Assembly (NCBI RefSeq): GCF_020184175.1
Contig: NC_065532.1
Location: 9,486,001 to 9,550,000, forward strand
Source: Aphis gossypii
Lineage: Eukaryota; Arthropoda; Insecta; Hemiptera; Aphididae
DNA: 64,000 nt
Direction of reading: 5' to 3'
The stretch's first letter is position 1. Each line of letters opens with the position of its first letter. The notes under the pieces were generated by a model. That model saw only the letters and a list, made by a program, of their open reading frames with translations, made no database searches and was not told the DNA's origin. A program made the translations under genes and the position numbers. Shown here piece by piece: positions 37,031 to 58,290 of this stretch.

Positions 37031-38700
37031 GAATTTAATATCGTATTACGCCAAATATTTTAATATCTATGATTAAATCGTATTATTTTAAAATGTGTTC
37101 TTATAGAATAATTTTCTAGAATTCAGAGGATCTTTAAATAATAAATAAAAATAATTAACTATTAGTCTTAATGGTTTAGGAATAAATGATTATATGTATA
37201 TCTATATTTATTAATCGTTTATTTATTGCTTTAGTTGGATGGATTTATATAAAAGCGACATTTTTATTTTAGTTGATAATAATTATACTAATAGTTTTAA
37301 ATTTACCTACAAAAAAAAATATAACTAAATATTTATCGAGTTTAAGACTAATTGTCTCTTGCGTTTCACTATTAATAAATGATAATAATAATCACATTGT
37401 TATTAAAAAAAAAAAATTGAAAAATTATTTTAAATAATTATTATACTTGGAAAATAAATGATTTTGACAAGTATGAATGATTTGTTTGGATTATTTTTCT
37501 TTGCTTCTAGTTTTAATTGTATATTAAAACATTAGAATTACTTCATAGATTTTATAATATAAACCACATATAGAATAACAGAGCGTTGGCATTATTAATG
37601 CAATAATAGCAATAAGTTCATAAACTTCAAAAGTTTAAGACTTTAATATTAATTACACGGCAGATTACATTAGCATAAAATTGAATAACAGCTAAAATCG
37701 ATGTTGTTAAATAAACGACAATAATAATATTATGCGCGTTGCATATGAGTAGGAAAATGTTTGCATTTATTTTGTTTTACGGGATTTGGATTAATGTGAA
37801 TCACTTAGCGCATGTATATTTATTTATTTAAAAACACTTATATTTAATATAATAACTCGTTTTCTCACACAACATAAACTAATAACATGATATCGGAAAT
37901 TTATATTTCCATTATTTTACCGTCAACAATAAGTTAGACTGCAAGAGTGTTTGAGGTACAAATGGCGTTTGTAAACATATTATTCGGTATAATTACAAAC
38001 TGCAATTCAAGAGTTATGCTGTCAACATAACAATCTTTGGCTAACTGATAAATAATAAAATCGCACTACTTGGCGGTGGCAAATCGTATAAATAGATCTG
38101 TTAACCCTTCTAATATTAAGTAGTATAAAGTAAGTTGTGTAATGTACGTCGTTATATACACACTTATAGTTTATACCACTGCATAGCCATAGATAAGTTT
38201 CTGCAAAAATCACGTTTTTTGATTCAATAGTGGTCATAAGTTTTGTCATCATTGCATTACTTCCTGTCATCAAATTTCATAAAGTGTACCAAAATACCAC
38301 GGTATTATATTAATCACGAAACTTATGAAACTCGATTAGTCTTATAATTTTCTGGAATTAGTACGAATTATATAAACCTTTAGAATTTGTATTGTAATAA
38401 TATATTGTTTTTCAAATAGGTACCTGGAAATATGTTATCACTTATAGTGAACGGTATGGAGGGAGGCATCGTCTTGAAAATTTCTAAGAACTCAAATTCT
38501 ATAAGCGTCACTGTAGTGATTTAATATTATTGGAATATAATAATAATATATATCAATTATAATATTGCGTCACACGAATACACGATGCCTTGTATGAATC
38601 ATTATGTCATTTTGCTAAATTTCTCCTATACTACGCGGTCACAGGGGATAATTGACGAGAATAAGATATATCTTAAAATTATATAAATTATTATAATCAT
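37031..38700. other. AT-rich intergenic DNA
   Basis: No gene or repeat recognised. Short frames near 38.0-38.3 kb have no recognisable content. Confidence 0.55.
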
Positions 38701-39480
38701 TTTGTCGCGACTGCGTGTGTATGTGTATACCTATAATACGAACTTTGCTTCATCGTCACCGCCACATTGTCTCCCCGCTGACAGCCAGCGTCGGCTTTTT
38801 AATGGAGAAATATGCGAATAATCCCTCAGGAGCCCGGCGGGGTTTATCAAAATCATTGTTGCCAAAGCTTTATATACACCACGTTCAATCGTAACACGGG
38901 TGTATACACTATATAACATTATATATTGTATGTGAGACCTGGGGTCGCCAAATTGTTGCTCCGACCTGGCTCCGAAATATTATTGCACTTAAATCACGGC
39001 GGCGAAGAAGACGATGATAATGACGACGACGATGATGATGATGATGATGATTACAATGATTATCACAATAATGTATACATACACAACACACACACACATA
39101 AATATACAAATGTGTGTGTGTGTGCAGCGGGGTGCAGCGGCGCCATTGCCGGAGGTACTTTCTACCCTTCCCCTCTTCACTCTCTACCTAGTCTTAACTG
39201 AAAAACGGGTCCCGGTTCTCGCTCGTTTTCGGTTGGATGGACGGTTAGTAGTTTTACTGGAAGGACACGGGGTGTTTACTGTTTCACATTATCGTCGGAA
39301 TCATAAAATTTGCTGTTTGGGTGCAAAAGAAAACGGACTTGGTTAAAGAACAAAATATGCCACGTGAGGGTCGAACACGGTGGCAGCCTTCTTCACGGAC
39401 CGGCTGTTATGCGCTTAATTCTTCGTAGCCGGTGATAAAATTAAAAGTGTAAGAGTATAATGTATTATACGCGTAACTTG
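38700..39480. promoter_or_regulatory. Two GC-raised blocks, candidate conserved regulatory region
   Basis: The block 38745-38900 contains TTTTAATGG, GTTTATCAAAATCATTGTTG and CCAAAGCTTTATATA, words resembling homeodomain and SOX-type sites. The second block, about 38930-39420, is split by (GAT)n at about 39029-39050 and a (CA)n/(TG)n pair. Open frames across it (Asp runs, Met-Thr runs) come from the triplet repeat. The function is inferred only from composition. Confidence 0.3.
39029..39050. repeat. (GAT)n trinucleotide repeat
   Basis: GAC/GAT triplets in a row, making spurious acidic or methionine-rich frames. Confidence 0.85.
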
Positions 39481-42460
39481 TACGTCGAGGGTGAACGTTT
39501 ACGTTAAGGGAATAAACGAAACACTCGCTACTCGTGACCCACAGATGCAGTGCTTATTCGAAGTGAGAGCGATTCGCCTAGCTATAAGCCGGAAAACAAT
39601 ATTTTTTTTTAGACTCTTTCAGACATTAGGTTTTTGTTTTTTATTATTATTATTATTGGGGCTCGTACGAGGATCTTGCGAGTAACCTTCTTTTGAACCG
39701 CAATAACAATTCACTCGTTACATATTATATATATATATATATTATAAACTATCGTTGTGTACTTTGTTCCATAACAAATAGGGTAGTAACTAGTAAGTCT
39801 ATACATGAGGAGATTACCATGATAAGGTCCACCACAGGATTCAGTGTTATGAATTATGATTTACATAAAACAGGTGATGTTTAAAATAATATTGAAATTG
39901 TACGAAATTCATAATTATTTTGTTGTCATAATATAACTATAAATAATTATTATTACAAATGGTCTTTTTCTTCGTCTGATTTGTAAACTATTAATTTATT
40001 CAATCAGAATCGTTGAATCTTAATTTTTATTTATCTTATAACCCAATTCTAATGGTTATGTTGTGTCTATAATAATTACAATGTAAATTAAGCATTTAGA
40101 AATTCAAACATAATTCAGATACAAGGATTGTAAAATATTATTATAAAAATTATTAGAATAATAAAGACTAGGTTAAAAAACAGATATTCATATAATATAA
40201 TGACAATACCTATTAAGAATTTAAGACCTTAGTTACTTTTTCAAAAAACAATACTAAGCTAAGAATAGTTTTTATTTAGCATAAATAACTTGGTTAGGCA
40301 TCGTATATAAGAAATAAAAAAAATTAAGGTGTTTTGCGATATCATGAGATTTAAATATTTATAACGTCTCTAGAGAAGTGTTTTTATAATTTTTAATAAA
40401 GTACTTAATATTTTATTTTATGTTTTGGTTTTATGCATATGTGTCTAAATTCTGAGTATTCAACGTATCGACAGCTGGTTATTAATTATTATAACACAAA
40501 GCACTTAACTTTATAAAATTATTTCCAATTTTCTCAGCCGTTAATATTAAACTTTTTCTTTTAAAAATTTAGTAAACAGCCCTATATCTAATGACTAATA
40601 ATAATAATAATAATAATAAAAGTACTCCATTATCGTATTATTGAAAAGTAATTGAGAAGAATCTGGTCGTTTTTAATGCACACTTCATTTTCAACAACTA
40701 ATTATGAATTATGATTTATTATGTATATAATAATAATCGTACTATTATTATTATTATTATTGAAAACCGCAGTGTAGTGTATCTGACATCGCGTGTCTAT
40801 AAATCTTTCAAACTTCCGTTCGAGTAATCCAATCGGATAGTTATAGCCCATAGGTCTCATAAACACGGTAAAGTTTCAATTGATGCGCCAAACGATTGAA
40901 TTTATTCAAAATTAAAAAACATAGTTACCGTAATATCGTTTCATTAAAATATGTTTTGAAATGTATCAAAATACCATATTGAACTTTCTATATTTTTTAA
41001 TTAAAACTAAGTGCAGCGTATAGGTATAGCAACTAAAATGAAAACAAAGACTCTCGTACTAAATGCGAGCATATAAAAACCTCATTTTAACACGGCGTAC
41101 GCACAGGCGTAGAAGTAATATATTTAATCAAGAAGGTATGTATACTTATTCAGCGAGTTACCCAATTAAAAATAATACAAGCTACGAATTGTTAACACTT
41201 TTAAAAATTAAAAACCATCAAGTGTTTATGTTGGTATAATATAATCTAAAGCAGTGGTGTATCTTTAATGCAGATAAACAAATATAATAAACGTTGATAG
41301 ACACCTGTCTGAGTATACACATAATATTACGACAGCGATTTTCATATTATTAACTTTTGTGCTTATCGTAGATAATTTTTATTTTCTCAATAATGATAAT
41401 AATATTTTATGAAGTTCATTTTTTTAATATCAGATATCCATGACATGAAATTTTGATGTGCGTTTTATATGCACAAAATTATAAAATTGTTATAACGTTG
41501 AATTGTGTTATATTGTGTTAATACTGTTTTGATTAGGTATACCTAATACCCTGAATCCGCTGCTACAGAAGAATTATTTTTACAGAATAATTTACTTAGG
41601 AAATATTTTAAAATTTAATTAATAATTAAGTTTTTCAATATTGAAGATGTAATAATGGACTAGAATGAAAAATACACAAACGAATTTAATGCTAAATAAA
41701 ATTCATAAATACGTCTTAAAGATAGATATTAATTTCATTAGCTCTACGAAAAAGACTGTTTACATATTATATTAAACAATATAGTAAATTTTAGCTTAAA
41801 TATCTACTGGGATTATATAAGGAAAGAATACTTTTTTCTTATAAAGTAAATAAAAAAAAAATTAAAGTAATTAATAATTTTGTTGATTACGATAATTATC
41901 GAATAACGTGGTTATACTAAACCATTACAAATTTAATACAATTGGTTACTAACATTATAATTAAAAGATTACACCCCTTATTATTTATTCATATTAATAC
42001 TTAAAAAAAAAAAATATATATATATATATATTATATATGTTTTAAATTTACACAATTAAATGTTGATCCTTAAATAGTTTTCAGCTTTTCGTTTAATTTT
42101 CTATACGACAGTGTATACATTGATAACTACATGGTTCGTTAGTAGATTACTGAAAGATATGTAAGATTAACAAAAATGATCTATTTTAAATTTTATCTCT
42201 ATATGCAGAATTATAATTAATTATAAAAACATTATCAGGCGTGTGTGTGTTTGATGCAGGCGCTATAATAATTTATTTTTATATAATTTATAAGGTATCT
42301 GTTTTTTTTTTTTATTATTATTAAAAACTAAATTTATTTATTTTTGGAACTGTATTTTTCTCAGATAAAAGTTACTTACGTAAAGTATAGCATTTATTTT
42401 AAAGGGATAATAAATGTTCATCCAAGTAAAATAAATTAAATTCTAAACAGACTTATATTT
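39481..42460. other. AT-rich intergenic DNA with a possible short hAT-like repeat
   Basis: Contains AAT/TTA triplet runs near 40600 and 40745 and the repeat candidate at 41252-41562. No gene seen. Confidence 0.55.
41252..41562. mobile_element. Possible non-autonomous hAT-like element
   Basis: The left end reads CAGTGGTGTATC. The right end read in reverse is CAGCGGATTCAGGGTATTAG, a common style of hAT terminus. The 8-bp flanks (ATCTAAAG and CTACAGAA) match poorly, so the borders or the identity may be wrong. Confidence 0.25.
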
Positions 42461-42464
42461 TGAT

Positions 42465-43085
42465 GGTATTAATCTCCCCCGAACTCGGCTTTTACTTCAG
42501 TGCCGGTTGCGTCTGTATGGGTACCTTGTGCTATGTGGGGTAAATCCCTACCCTTCGGACTTTTTCTCGTGTTTCGGAACCCCTTGGATTTACGTCGGTT
42601 ACAGACAGCAAAAGTCTAAATCGAATTACCACTAGCACACTATACACTCGGAAATTTTGATAAATTAGTCACCCGCCAAACAAGAACAAAAGACCGTGTA
42701 CGGTCGATTTTCGTACACTGACCACGTTGCAATTTGTCAGACTTTCATTTAAAACCATCCTGGAAGTTTCCCCCAAGTTTTCATGTGTGTGCTCTACCCG
42801 CTGTTTTCACACATTCCCATCCATATTATTTATAATATATAGTTCATTCATTCGTCAGTGACGGTCGAGAGCACGGCAATTGATGTCAAACTTTTTACAC
42901 TCATCTCCGTACGTTTCTTCCAGTGTTGGCGCATAGAAAAACATTTCCAAAACGGCGTGGTTCCGAAGTATTTGCTAGATTATAATGATTAATGGCCCGG
43001 ATGGGATAATCTGATTACGGGAAACGAGTTTTTAAAACTTCCAATCATCCGTAAGGTCTCGTCCTCCAGAGGCTTTGTAGGTTAA
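42465..43085. other. Island of balanced composition, unidentified
   Basis: About 620 bp with markedly higher GC than its surroundings and no microsatellites. It includes GGGTAAATCCCTACCCTTCG and several CCCC/GGGG words. No frame is open for long on either strand. It may be a decayed transposon or a conserved element. Confidence 0.3.
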
Positions 43086-44520
43086 TTTTAATTTTTTTTA
43101 CCTCTTGTTTTTAAACAAATACGGGCAGGCTTTTAATGATATTATAGCTAGGGCTACCTACTTCGAATAAAAATAACCAACAGTTTTTTAAAAAAAAAAT
43201 TTGGGGATTTCGTAAAGTAATTAGGAATAAATATCAGACGGTTTTTAAAAGACAGAAAGATTCATTTTTTGTCATTACTCGCTTATCAATATATAAAAAA
43301 TTCTAACGTTATAAAAATTTAATTATTACGATATATCTATGTGACTGCAAAAACAACTGCTATCGGTTATTATAATATAAATTGACAAACTAAATTTTTT
43401 TTAAGTTAAATATTTAATAACAGTCCAATTATAAACTTTCAGATGTAAGGATTTTTATTATTATTATTATAACAAATGATAGTGTATCACAATAACTGAT
43501 TAAAGTTTAAATGAGATTGCTGCTGGAAGCTACGCGATGACTATACCAACTATGGTAGATAAATTACTTTTTTGCTTCGATAACTTTCTAACTCTGTATC
43601 CGACCTAAGAACAGTAATACGTCACTTAAATCGTTCCTAGTAAATAACATTGTACTGCCATTGCCCTTATGTTCCTATTATGTATACTTATTACCAAATT
43701 TAATAACAATACAAACATGAAAATTTAGTTTTTTTTTTTTAGTAATTTATCTGAAAATGAGCATTTTTTGTTATAATAAACAATAATTGTTAGCACTAGC
43801 TAATGTGAACAAATTAATAAAACCTATTATTTATTTAATACAAAATTGTTTTGTATCAACATTTGTCTAAAATAATTCTTTTAATAATAATAATAATAAG
43901 TGACAATCGCGTTAGAAAAATCCATACGTGAAATTTGTTTTTATTTTACAGTATTTTAGATTGTTGAATTTATCCGACTATAACTAGATTAAATATTTAT
44001 CGACCATCAAAGCTATGGGATAACAATTGGAAAAGATTTCAAAATATAATGTGTATTGACAACAACAACAATGACAAGAAACTAGGGCTTAAATAAATAA
44101 TATTCAAGTATGAAAAATTGAAAAACCAAAAAAAAAAAAAAACCATAAGTATACATAGTACATACATTTCAACTAAATTTAAATAATCCTTCTTCTCGAA
44201 TAAAGAGAGTTTTCAATTTTTTTGTTGCATTATTATTGTACGATAAAAATCGTTTGCGTATTATAATTCGAGTACCTACAAGCAATATCAGAATCGCCAC
44301 TTACTCGACGTCAGTAGGATATCGGTACATAGTATACGCGGAGAAGTGTAACCTATAACACACATAATAATAAAAATCGTGTTTGAAAATTAATAATACT
44401 GTTTTCCATCGTATTTGTTTTAGTAGACGTGCATGTATACACAAATATATAGGTCAACTTCTATTGCGTTTTTCGCATTTCCTGACTATAGATACTGTAC
44501 TCATATAGTACCCATACACA
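43086..44520. other. AT-rich intergenic DNA
   Basis: Nothing recognised other than short A and T runs. Confidence 0.55.
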
Positions 44521-45030
44521 ACAACGTCGTATTATTGGAGCGCGCGCATTTGAACGCCGTGAGCGATAAAATGCAATAATATAATAATGGGCTTAGGTGT
44601 GTTGAAGTGTGAATTGGGAAAAAAAAAAAATTGCGTTAGTAAGATTGGTTGCCGGTTTTTAAGTAGTTTTTGAACTCGCCCTGTCTGCCCGTGGTGCGCC
44701 CTCCTGTGGTGGAGAGGGAAAACCCCAATAAACCACACGCACGCTCATGTGCGTACTCAACAACAATGCGTTTTATAATAAGTTTATCCTGCAGTAATCT
44801 CTGTGCACGTACAGAAAAAACACCATGTGTGTGCAGCGCGAATTGAAAAAATGGGCGTCAAAAGGGGTCGTGATGTGTAGTTTCGATGCCCATGTGTGCA
44901 GTGTTTTTTTACCTCTCCCGAAATGGCCACAGCCGGTTATTGTCTTCAAAGGAACGGCTAAAATAAAATCCTTCGTCTGTAGCGTAATCAATAGTCATAT
45001 TGCAAATGTGTATAGTAGCGTATGATATTA
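44520..45030. other. GC-raised island with short frames on both strands
   Basis: It contains the near-palindromic CCCTCCTGTGGTGGAGAGGG at about 44699-44718. Frames of 66-72 codons on both strands overlap here (44532-45025), none with a recognisable domain. It is more likely regulatory than coding. Confidence 0.3.
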
Positions 45031-46380
45031 TTTACATTGTATTATAAAAATATAGGAAGTTTATTGTTATAGCAGCTGAGGTCTTTACTCGGTAGGATAT
45101 ATCAACTATTTATTTAAAAAAAGTTAAATCTTGAAATATATGATGACATGACAATTTTGCTTTAATGTATTTCAATATATTCCCATGGTTAAATGTTTTA
45201 AAATTATTTTCAATAGTTCATTTATGCAAATTATTATTGTGTACTTCAATAAAATACATATAGCGTCAAAGTATTTAATTTAAGTATTGATTTTATTGCT
45301 CTTTGAGATTCATTTTAACTCGATCATAAGTCCAATATTTGATCATAGAGAAATTTCAATCACTAAAATGAATCGTGAGTCAATGAAGAACAAAGACCAC
45401 CGATAAATGTGATGTAATATACATTATTATGAACCGAATCATACACTGGCACCCGTCATCGTATTGTGTCTGACATATACATTATTATTTCGTTGCTCCC
45501 ACGGTCCCTTATTAAACGAGACGTCACGAGGAGTTTGATTTTTTTTATAATTCAGTGAGGTTTTAACAAGGGTAAAGGAGAAGGACATCTATAGCAAGTG
45601 CATGTTCGTATTTCCAGTAGATATGTAGTCAACGTAATAGAGCCATATAATGTTTGTGTATGTATTTAAATAGGTATACTCACGATTGTAACACGACATT
45701 TTGTTTTGTGCAGTTTTGCATATTTTAGACTTTGATACTTATTTATTGGTATATTATACTAATGATTTTTTTCATATTTATCCGTACATTTAATCAAGGA
45801 TAGTTTTAAAAAATCAGGTATTTTAAATTTGCATATATAGATGAATTGAAAATAAGATTATATACCTATTACCTAACAGCCCACAAATATGAAGTTTTAC
45901 TCAACCATAACAAGAATGTGTTACGAAGCTTGAATAAATATTTTATTCAAAATAAATTAGATTATAATCTTTATTTTTAGAACATTAAAACATATTATGT
46001 GGCAAATAGCTTCTAAAAAAATGGAAATAATTTGCTATTAATTTTTATTAATTAAACAATAGAACACTTTTTAAGAGGCTCTTTTATTGTTAGTCTTATG
46101 AAACATTAAAATGTATACCTACTTATTAATTATTTAGTAAGTTTAAGAATACTTAACCTAGTTTTAAACTTTAATCGAGTTGGACGAAAATCAAGTGTTT
46201 AGTGTAAATAGAATAATTTTCTTATCAAATTCAAATAAATGAAATATACATTTAAATAATACGTCTCTTACTCAGAAATATTGAGAGATTTAAATATTCC
46301 ATAAATAACGCTGATGACTGATTGTCCGAGATTATATTTCAACCCCTTTTCTAGTGTTTAAAAAAACCAAATGGCTTATT
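45031..46380. other. AT-rich intergenic DNA
   Basis: No feature recognised. Confidence 0.55.
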
Positions 46381-47120
46381 AACCGATTAGCGACCGCCCG
46401 CGCGTTTTTATTACATGGATTGAATCTGCAGGTTTGACGCGTGCGGCACGTGCACATGCTTGAATAAAATAACATATAGGTGTGTAATACGAATGTAAGA
46501 GACCATCGTTCGAAATTTAGTGGCGATCGAGCGTGTTGTCTCGATTACTATCGTTACTAAAGTATACATAATAATATATTGGACGTACGATAATAGAACA
46601 GCATGAAACGTGGTGGTGTACGCGATGACTGGCTATATTGACGGCCAAATTTTCCGACCGTCTGCGAAGACAAGACGGCGTAACCGACAATGACCGACTA
46701 CAATAAGGGCATTTCGTCCTATTATAATATATATATGTATATATGTATACACGTGTATATTGCTATACCTCTACGCCCGGAACCCGTTATTCCTTTTCGC
46801 CGCCCGCCGAAAGCATTTCCGGTCGGAATTCAGTACGATATATACAGGCGCGCGAATGATATTTACGATTGTGGCCTTTTGTTCCGACCGACGACGGACG
46901 CCACCACCGCCACTGCCGCCCGCAGTAAATCGCCTTACCCTTTATATGTATATATTGTTGTATGTATGTATGTATGTACATACATATAATATATATATAC
47001 ATTATGTAGGTACGTCTGTTGTGTATATTATATCGACGACGGTAGTACATGGCGCATAAAGTTACACGTCGTAAACCCCCGAAATTATTAGGTCCCTGTA
47101 TAGCATTGGGATTCCGGTAA
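46380..47120. promoter_or_regulatory. GC-raised CpG-containing region, candidate regulatory element
   Basis: The block 46384-46470 has TTTTTATTACATGG (caudal/Abd-B-like word) next to a palindromic E-box GCACGTGC. The block 46600-46950 is CpG-rich. A (GTAT)n tract is at about 46960-46985. Open frames on both strands are not convincing as genes. Confidence 0.3.
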
Positions 47121-54600
<7,480 letters not shown>

Positions 54601-54609
54601 TATTATACG

Positions 54610-55700
54610 TTATAGTCGTAAAATCAACTGCAAAATTTGTATATGACTCGTTGTTCGTAAACTCAGCATTTTCTGTCTCACTCTCTCACATTCGCCGTTT
54701 TTCTGTAAGATTATATTAAACTCTTGGGGTCGATAAAGTGTATAGTTATAAAAGTCGTGGGGTGCAACACCATTGGCACACGCAGTAGAGCGGTGTGCAG
54801 AGCAGTAGCTGGTATATTGGTATATATAATAACGACGCGACGGTCTCGAGTTTTTCGGTGAATTTACCCGGGTAATTAATGCCAACGGTTTCTGGCGCGG
54901 AAAGACGCCTGCGGGACTTTTCGGGCGGCAAGAGAAAATAAACGAGAGCGATAGCCCCGAGAGAAAAAAAAAATGAAAATAAAAAAGAATAAAAATATGA
55001 TGTATACACATATAGAGAAGGAATAAGAGATGGACGATCATGGAGGGGGGTCAAAAGGGGGTGGCGGAAAAGAAACTACTCTCCGACACTAGGCGTTATA
55101 GACACGCGGTATTATATTTTATTCAGATGCAGCTCACGTCTTTGCATTTTTTTTTCCTTGGGGTACCTACCTACTCACTTCTCTCCCTTACCTCAACTAC
55201 TACCTACCAACGTTCACCCCTGCACACGTTGCCGGCGGCCGCGCGTGTTTACAATAATGTGTGTAGCGAGCGTGTGTATAGTATACACGGTATACGGTCC
55301 TGCCGCTATCGCATACTATTATACCGGTCGGTAATACATACATACGTGTATATATTATAGTGTGTACGCGTATTATACGGTCGCCACTTAAGAGATTTCT
55401 CGATTGCTTTTTCGCGCAACATAAATTCCGTCCGAAAACGAAACGGCAAACTGCACACACGGATGCGCGGAAAACAAACAAGAAAATATAATCATGACCG
55501 GTCCCACCCGCTCGCTTACCCATGCCGTCATTCCGAATGCTGATACCCCGTTTTTGGGTCTTGTAACGACTTGCGATGCGCTTACATAATATGTGCATTG
55601 CACCACCTCTGCCATCGGTATCGACATGAAAATATATTTTAATTTACAACGCATATTCCCGACAGACCAGAGCAGATCCCGCGCACAGACGTACCGATTT
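54610..55700. promoter_or_regulatory. About 1.1-kb GC-raised region, candidate promoter or regulatory cluster
   Basis: The longest continuous region of raised GC and CpG in the right half. Frames of 88-143 codons are open on both strands (54610-55654) and overlap each other, as expected when stop codons become rare, and none shows a domain or sensible start. A GGCGGCCGCGCG core lies at about 55230. Confidence 0.3.
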
Positions 55701-58253
55701 ATTAGGGTAGTTTTTTAATATTATATAATTATACTAAAACGAACATACATATTATCTATTCGTATAACTTGTGGTATATAATGGGTACGATCAAGATACA
55801 ACAAACTGGGTATAATATGTCAACAACTTATCAGCCGCTAAACTTCCGCTAATGCAGGTCACCGGATTATTCCATTTCTAAGAAAAACAATTTTATCAAT
55901 ACATCTAAAGGGCTAAAACTGTTTTATACTTCTATTATATGATAGGTAACTAAAACATTAAACAACTGTAACCAATAAACGGAAACTAAAACTAAAATTG
56001 AATATTTAAGGTAATTTTCCAACATGCCTATTGACTATTCACTGTAGTATAGTCAATCATATAATTACTAATGAATCGGTTGAATACGTTAGCATTGATA
56101 AAGTATTGTTGTTTGTATTATGCATAGTTGCCCGTAAGTTGAGTACTTGGCGTAGCCGTAATAATAATGTTATAAAATAATCGTGCCATGTTCAGATTTC
56201 TCAGTAATCCAGCATTTTTTTTGTATTCAATGGTAAAATAAAAATACAAGTATGGATTTTCGCCGCAGATGATAATTCGGAGAAAATCGAGACATTTTAA
56301 AATAAACTTGTTATGTATATAAAAAAAAAACAACAACAACAATAATAATAATATGCACTATTTTAAGTACCTATTTTAAAACATTTCGCATCTGGCTTTT
56401 CTAATCTATTATGTTTTATTAAATCTATATAGGTAGCTTTTACATTTTAACTAATATTTCTTATAATTCAACGGATTTTTTGAAATATTCCAGCTAAAGA
56501 AATATTGTATTTTATTATATTATTGCATCTCATATAAACGGATTAATTGAGTAGAGGTCAAACTTTTTTGCACATTCGAGTCGCTTCAGTATTACGATAA
56601 AGTGACATAATGATTGTAAATGATCTTGAGAAAATACATTGAACTCATGAAATTTCGAATTACCGTTCGGGTTAATGAATCGCAGGTTAGATCGTTTTCT
56701 GATAACTTCAGAAAACGATTTCTATACAAAAACTGAGCCAAATTAACTTTATTTATGTTTACTTCTCCCGGTATAACTGGATCACACAAGTTTAAAACTG
56801 CGTATAGGACGCTGTTTCTTATTGTTGGTGAAAAAATATAATTGTAAACTTCTACCAAAACAAACTTTGAAACGATAGTATATTTTCTAATCAGAAATTA
56901 CAAAAATCATGGGTAGGTACCTTATTAATTATTATCCTATACCTACTCTTATAGAAAATTAAAATACTATATTATCAAATTGGAATAATAGGCAACATCG
57001 GTCTGTAAGTACTTATTGTGAAATCAATTCATTTTTAATTCTTCCATTTTAATTCTAGTTTTTATTAAATTTTATTTCAGTTTTATTCAAATCATCAAAA
57101 TATTAATACTACGCAAAAGTAATAATAAATTCTAATAGAAACTTGTTTTAAAGTTTGGTAAATAAATACACAAATTATAAGTACCTAGTAGATGGCTGTA
57201 TATTATAAATATGTGATAAATTGTAAAATTAGTATATTTAATAATAATAACAAATATTTTTTAATGTTAATTGATTAATCATCTTTTCAATACAGTTGGT
57301 AGTTGGGTTATTTAGAGTGCGTGCCTCTATGGTAGATACCTATACTTACGAAACACATACTCGATCAAACATCCTTTGATGTTAGTCAGAATGCCAACAA
57401 CATTTATTGGATCGGCTGTGCCACGAACCGAACGACGACTCATAAACATCGAACACGCGTTCGCATTATAATAAAATTACATTACACGTTAGAGCAAAAT
57501 ATTCAAAATGTGTATCATCGGTTCGTTTACGAACTAAATTACTTAGGTACTATTTGATATTTATGTATTATGGGTTTTGCAAAAATTATCATACAGCGTA
57601 TTATACGATTTTTACGAAGGTTTCTATCGGATTTTCCAAACCCTTCAATACAGTGTATTATTATAATAATAGTATATAGATAAATTCAATCAATTATAAT
57701 TTCTAATGAACAGTCATAATATGAAGCTGTATAGTGTATATTATACTCAAGTACAACAAATATTTTTTAAAGGTATATAGCCATACATGGGCGACTTTGT
57801 TACCTACCTTGTACATCCTCTGGAAACTGGTGACATGCCTTGTCATAGCTGTAGGTGATCATGACTTGTTGTTATACCATTGCGAAACACTGTAATATGT
57901 ACACACAAACTGCGGCGAAAAACGGTTTAGTAGTAGAAATACAAAGTATTACGACCGAAATATTGTAGCACACTGTACAGCACCCACCATAAGGATTATA
58001 CGCACTAAAGTAGAAAAAAGGGTATTGAAAAATACGCGATTGCAAATCGAACGGTAGATACGGTTGTCGGTCACGGAGAAGACTGCCGAATTTCACGTAA
58101 AAACAAATCCTATGAAAATGTATAATAATTATTAATTTATAAGAATTGTCGATGGGAAATACCGAGTTTTTTCACTAACCGAGTATATAGTATTACCTAT
58201 ACTATGGATAATAATATGGTCACCTCACTAGAATATTGAACACGGCAGTCTGC

Positions 58254-58290
58254 GAATTTCGCATAGGTAATTATCTATGGAATTTCGCAT
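58254..58290. repeat. Direct repeat GAATTTCGCAT flanking a dyad with a TAATTA core
   Basis: Two copies of the 11-mer (58254-58264 and 58280-58290) bracket CATAG-GTAATTAT-CTATG, itself an inverted repeat around a homeodomain-type core. Confidence 0.6.

Noticed and set aside
38909..39346. Asp-, Met/Thr- and His/Ile-rich frames
   Set aside because: Shadow translations of the (GAT)n and (CA)n repeats.
44690..44725. CTCF-like word in the GC patch near 44.7 kb
   Set aside because: At least three mismatches to the core consensus, too weak to call.
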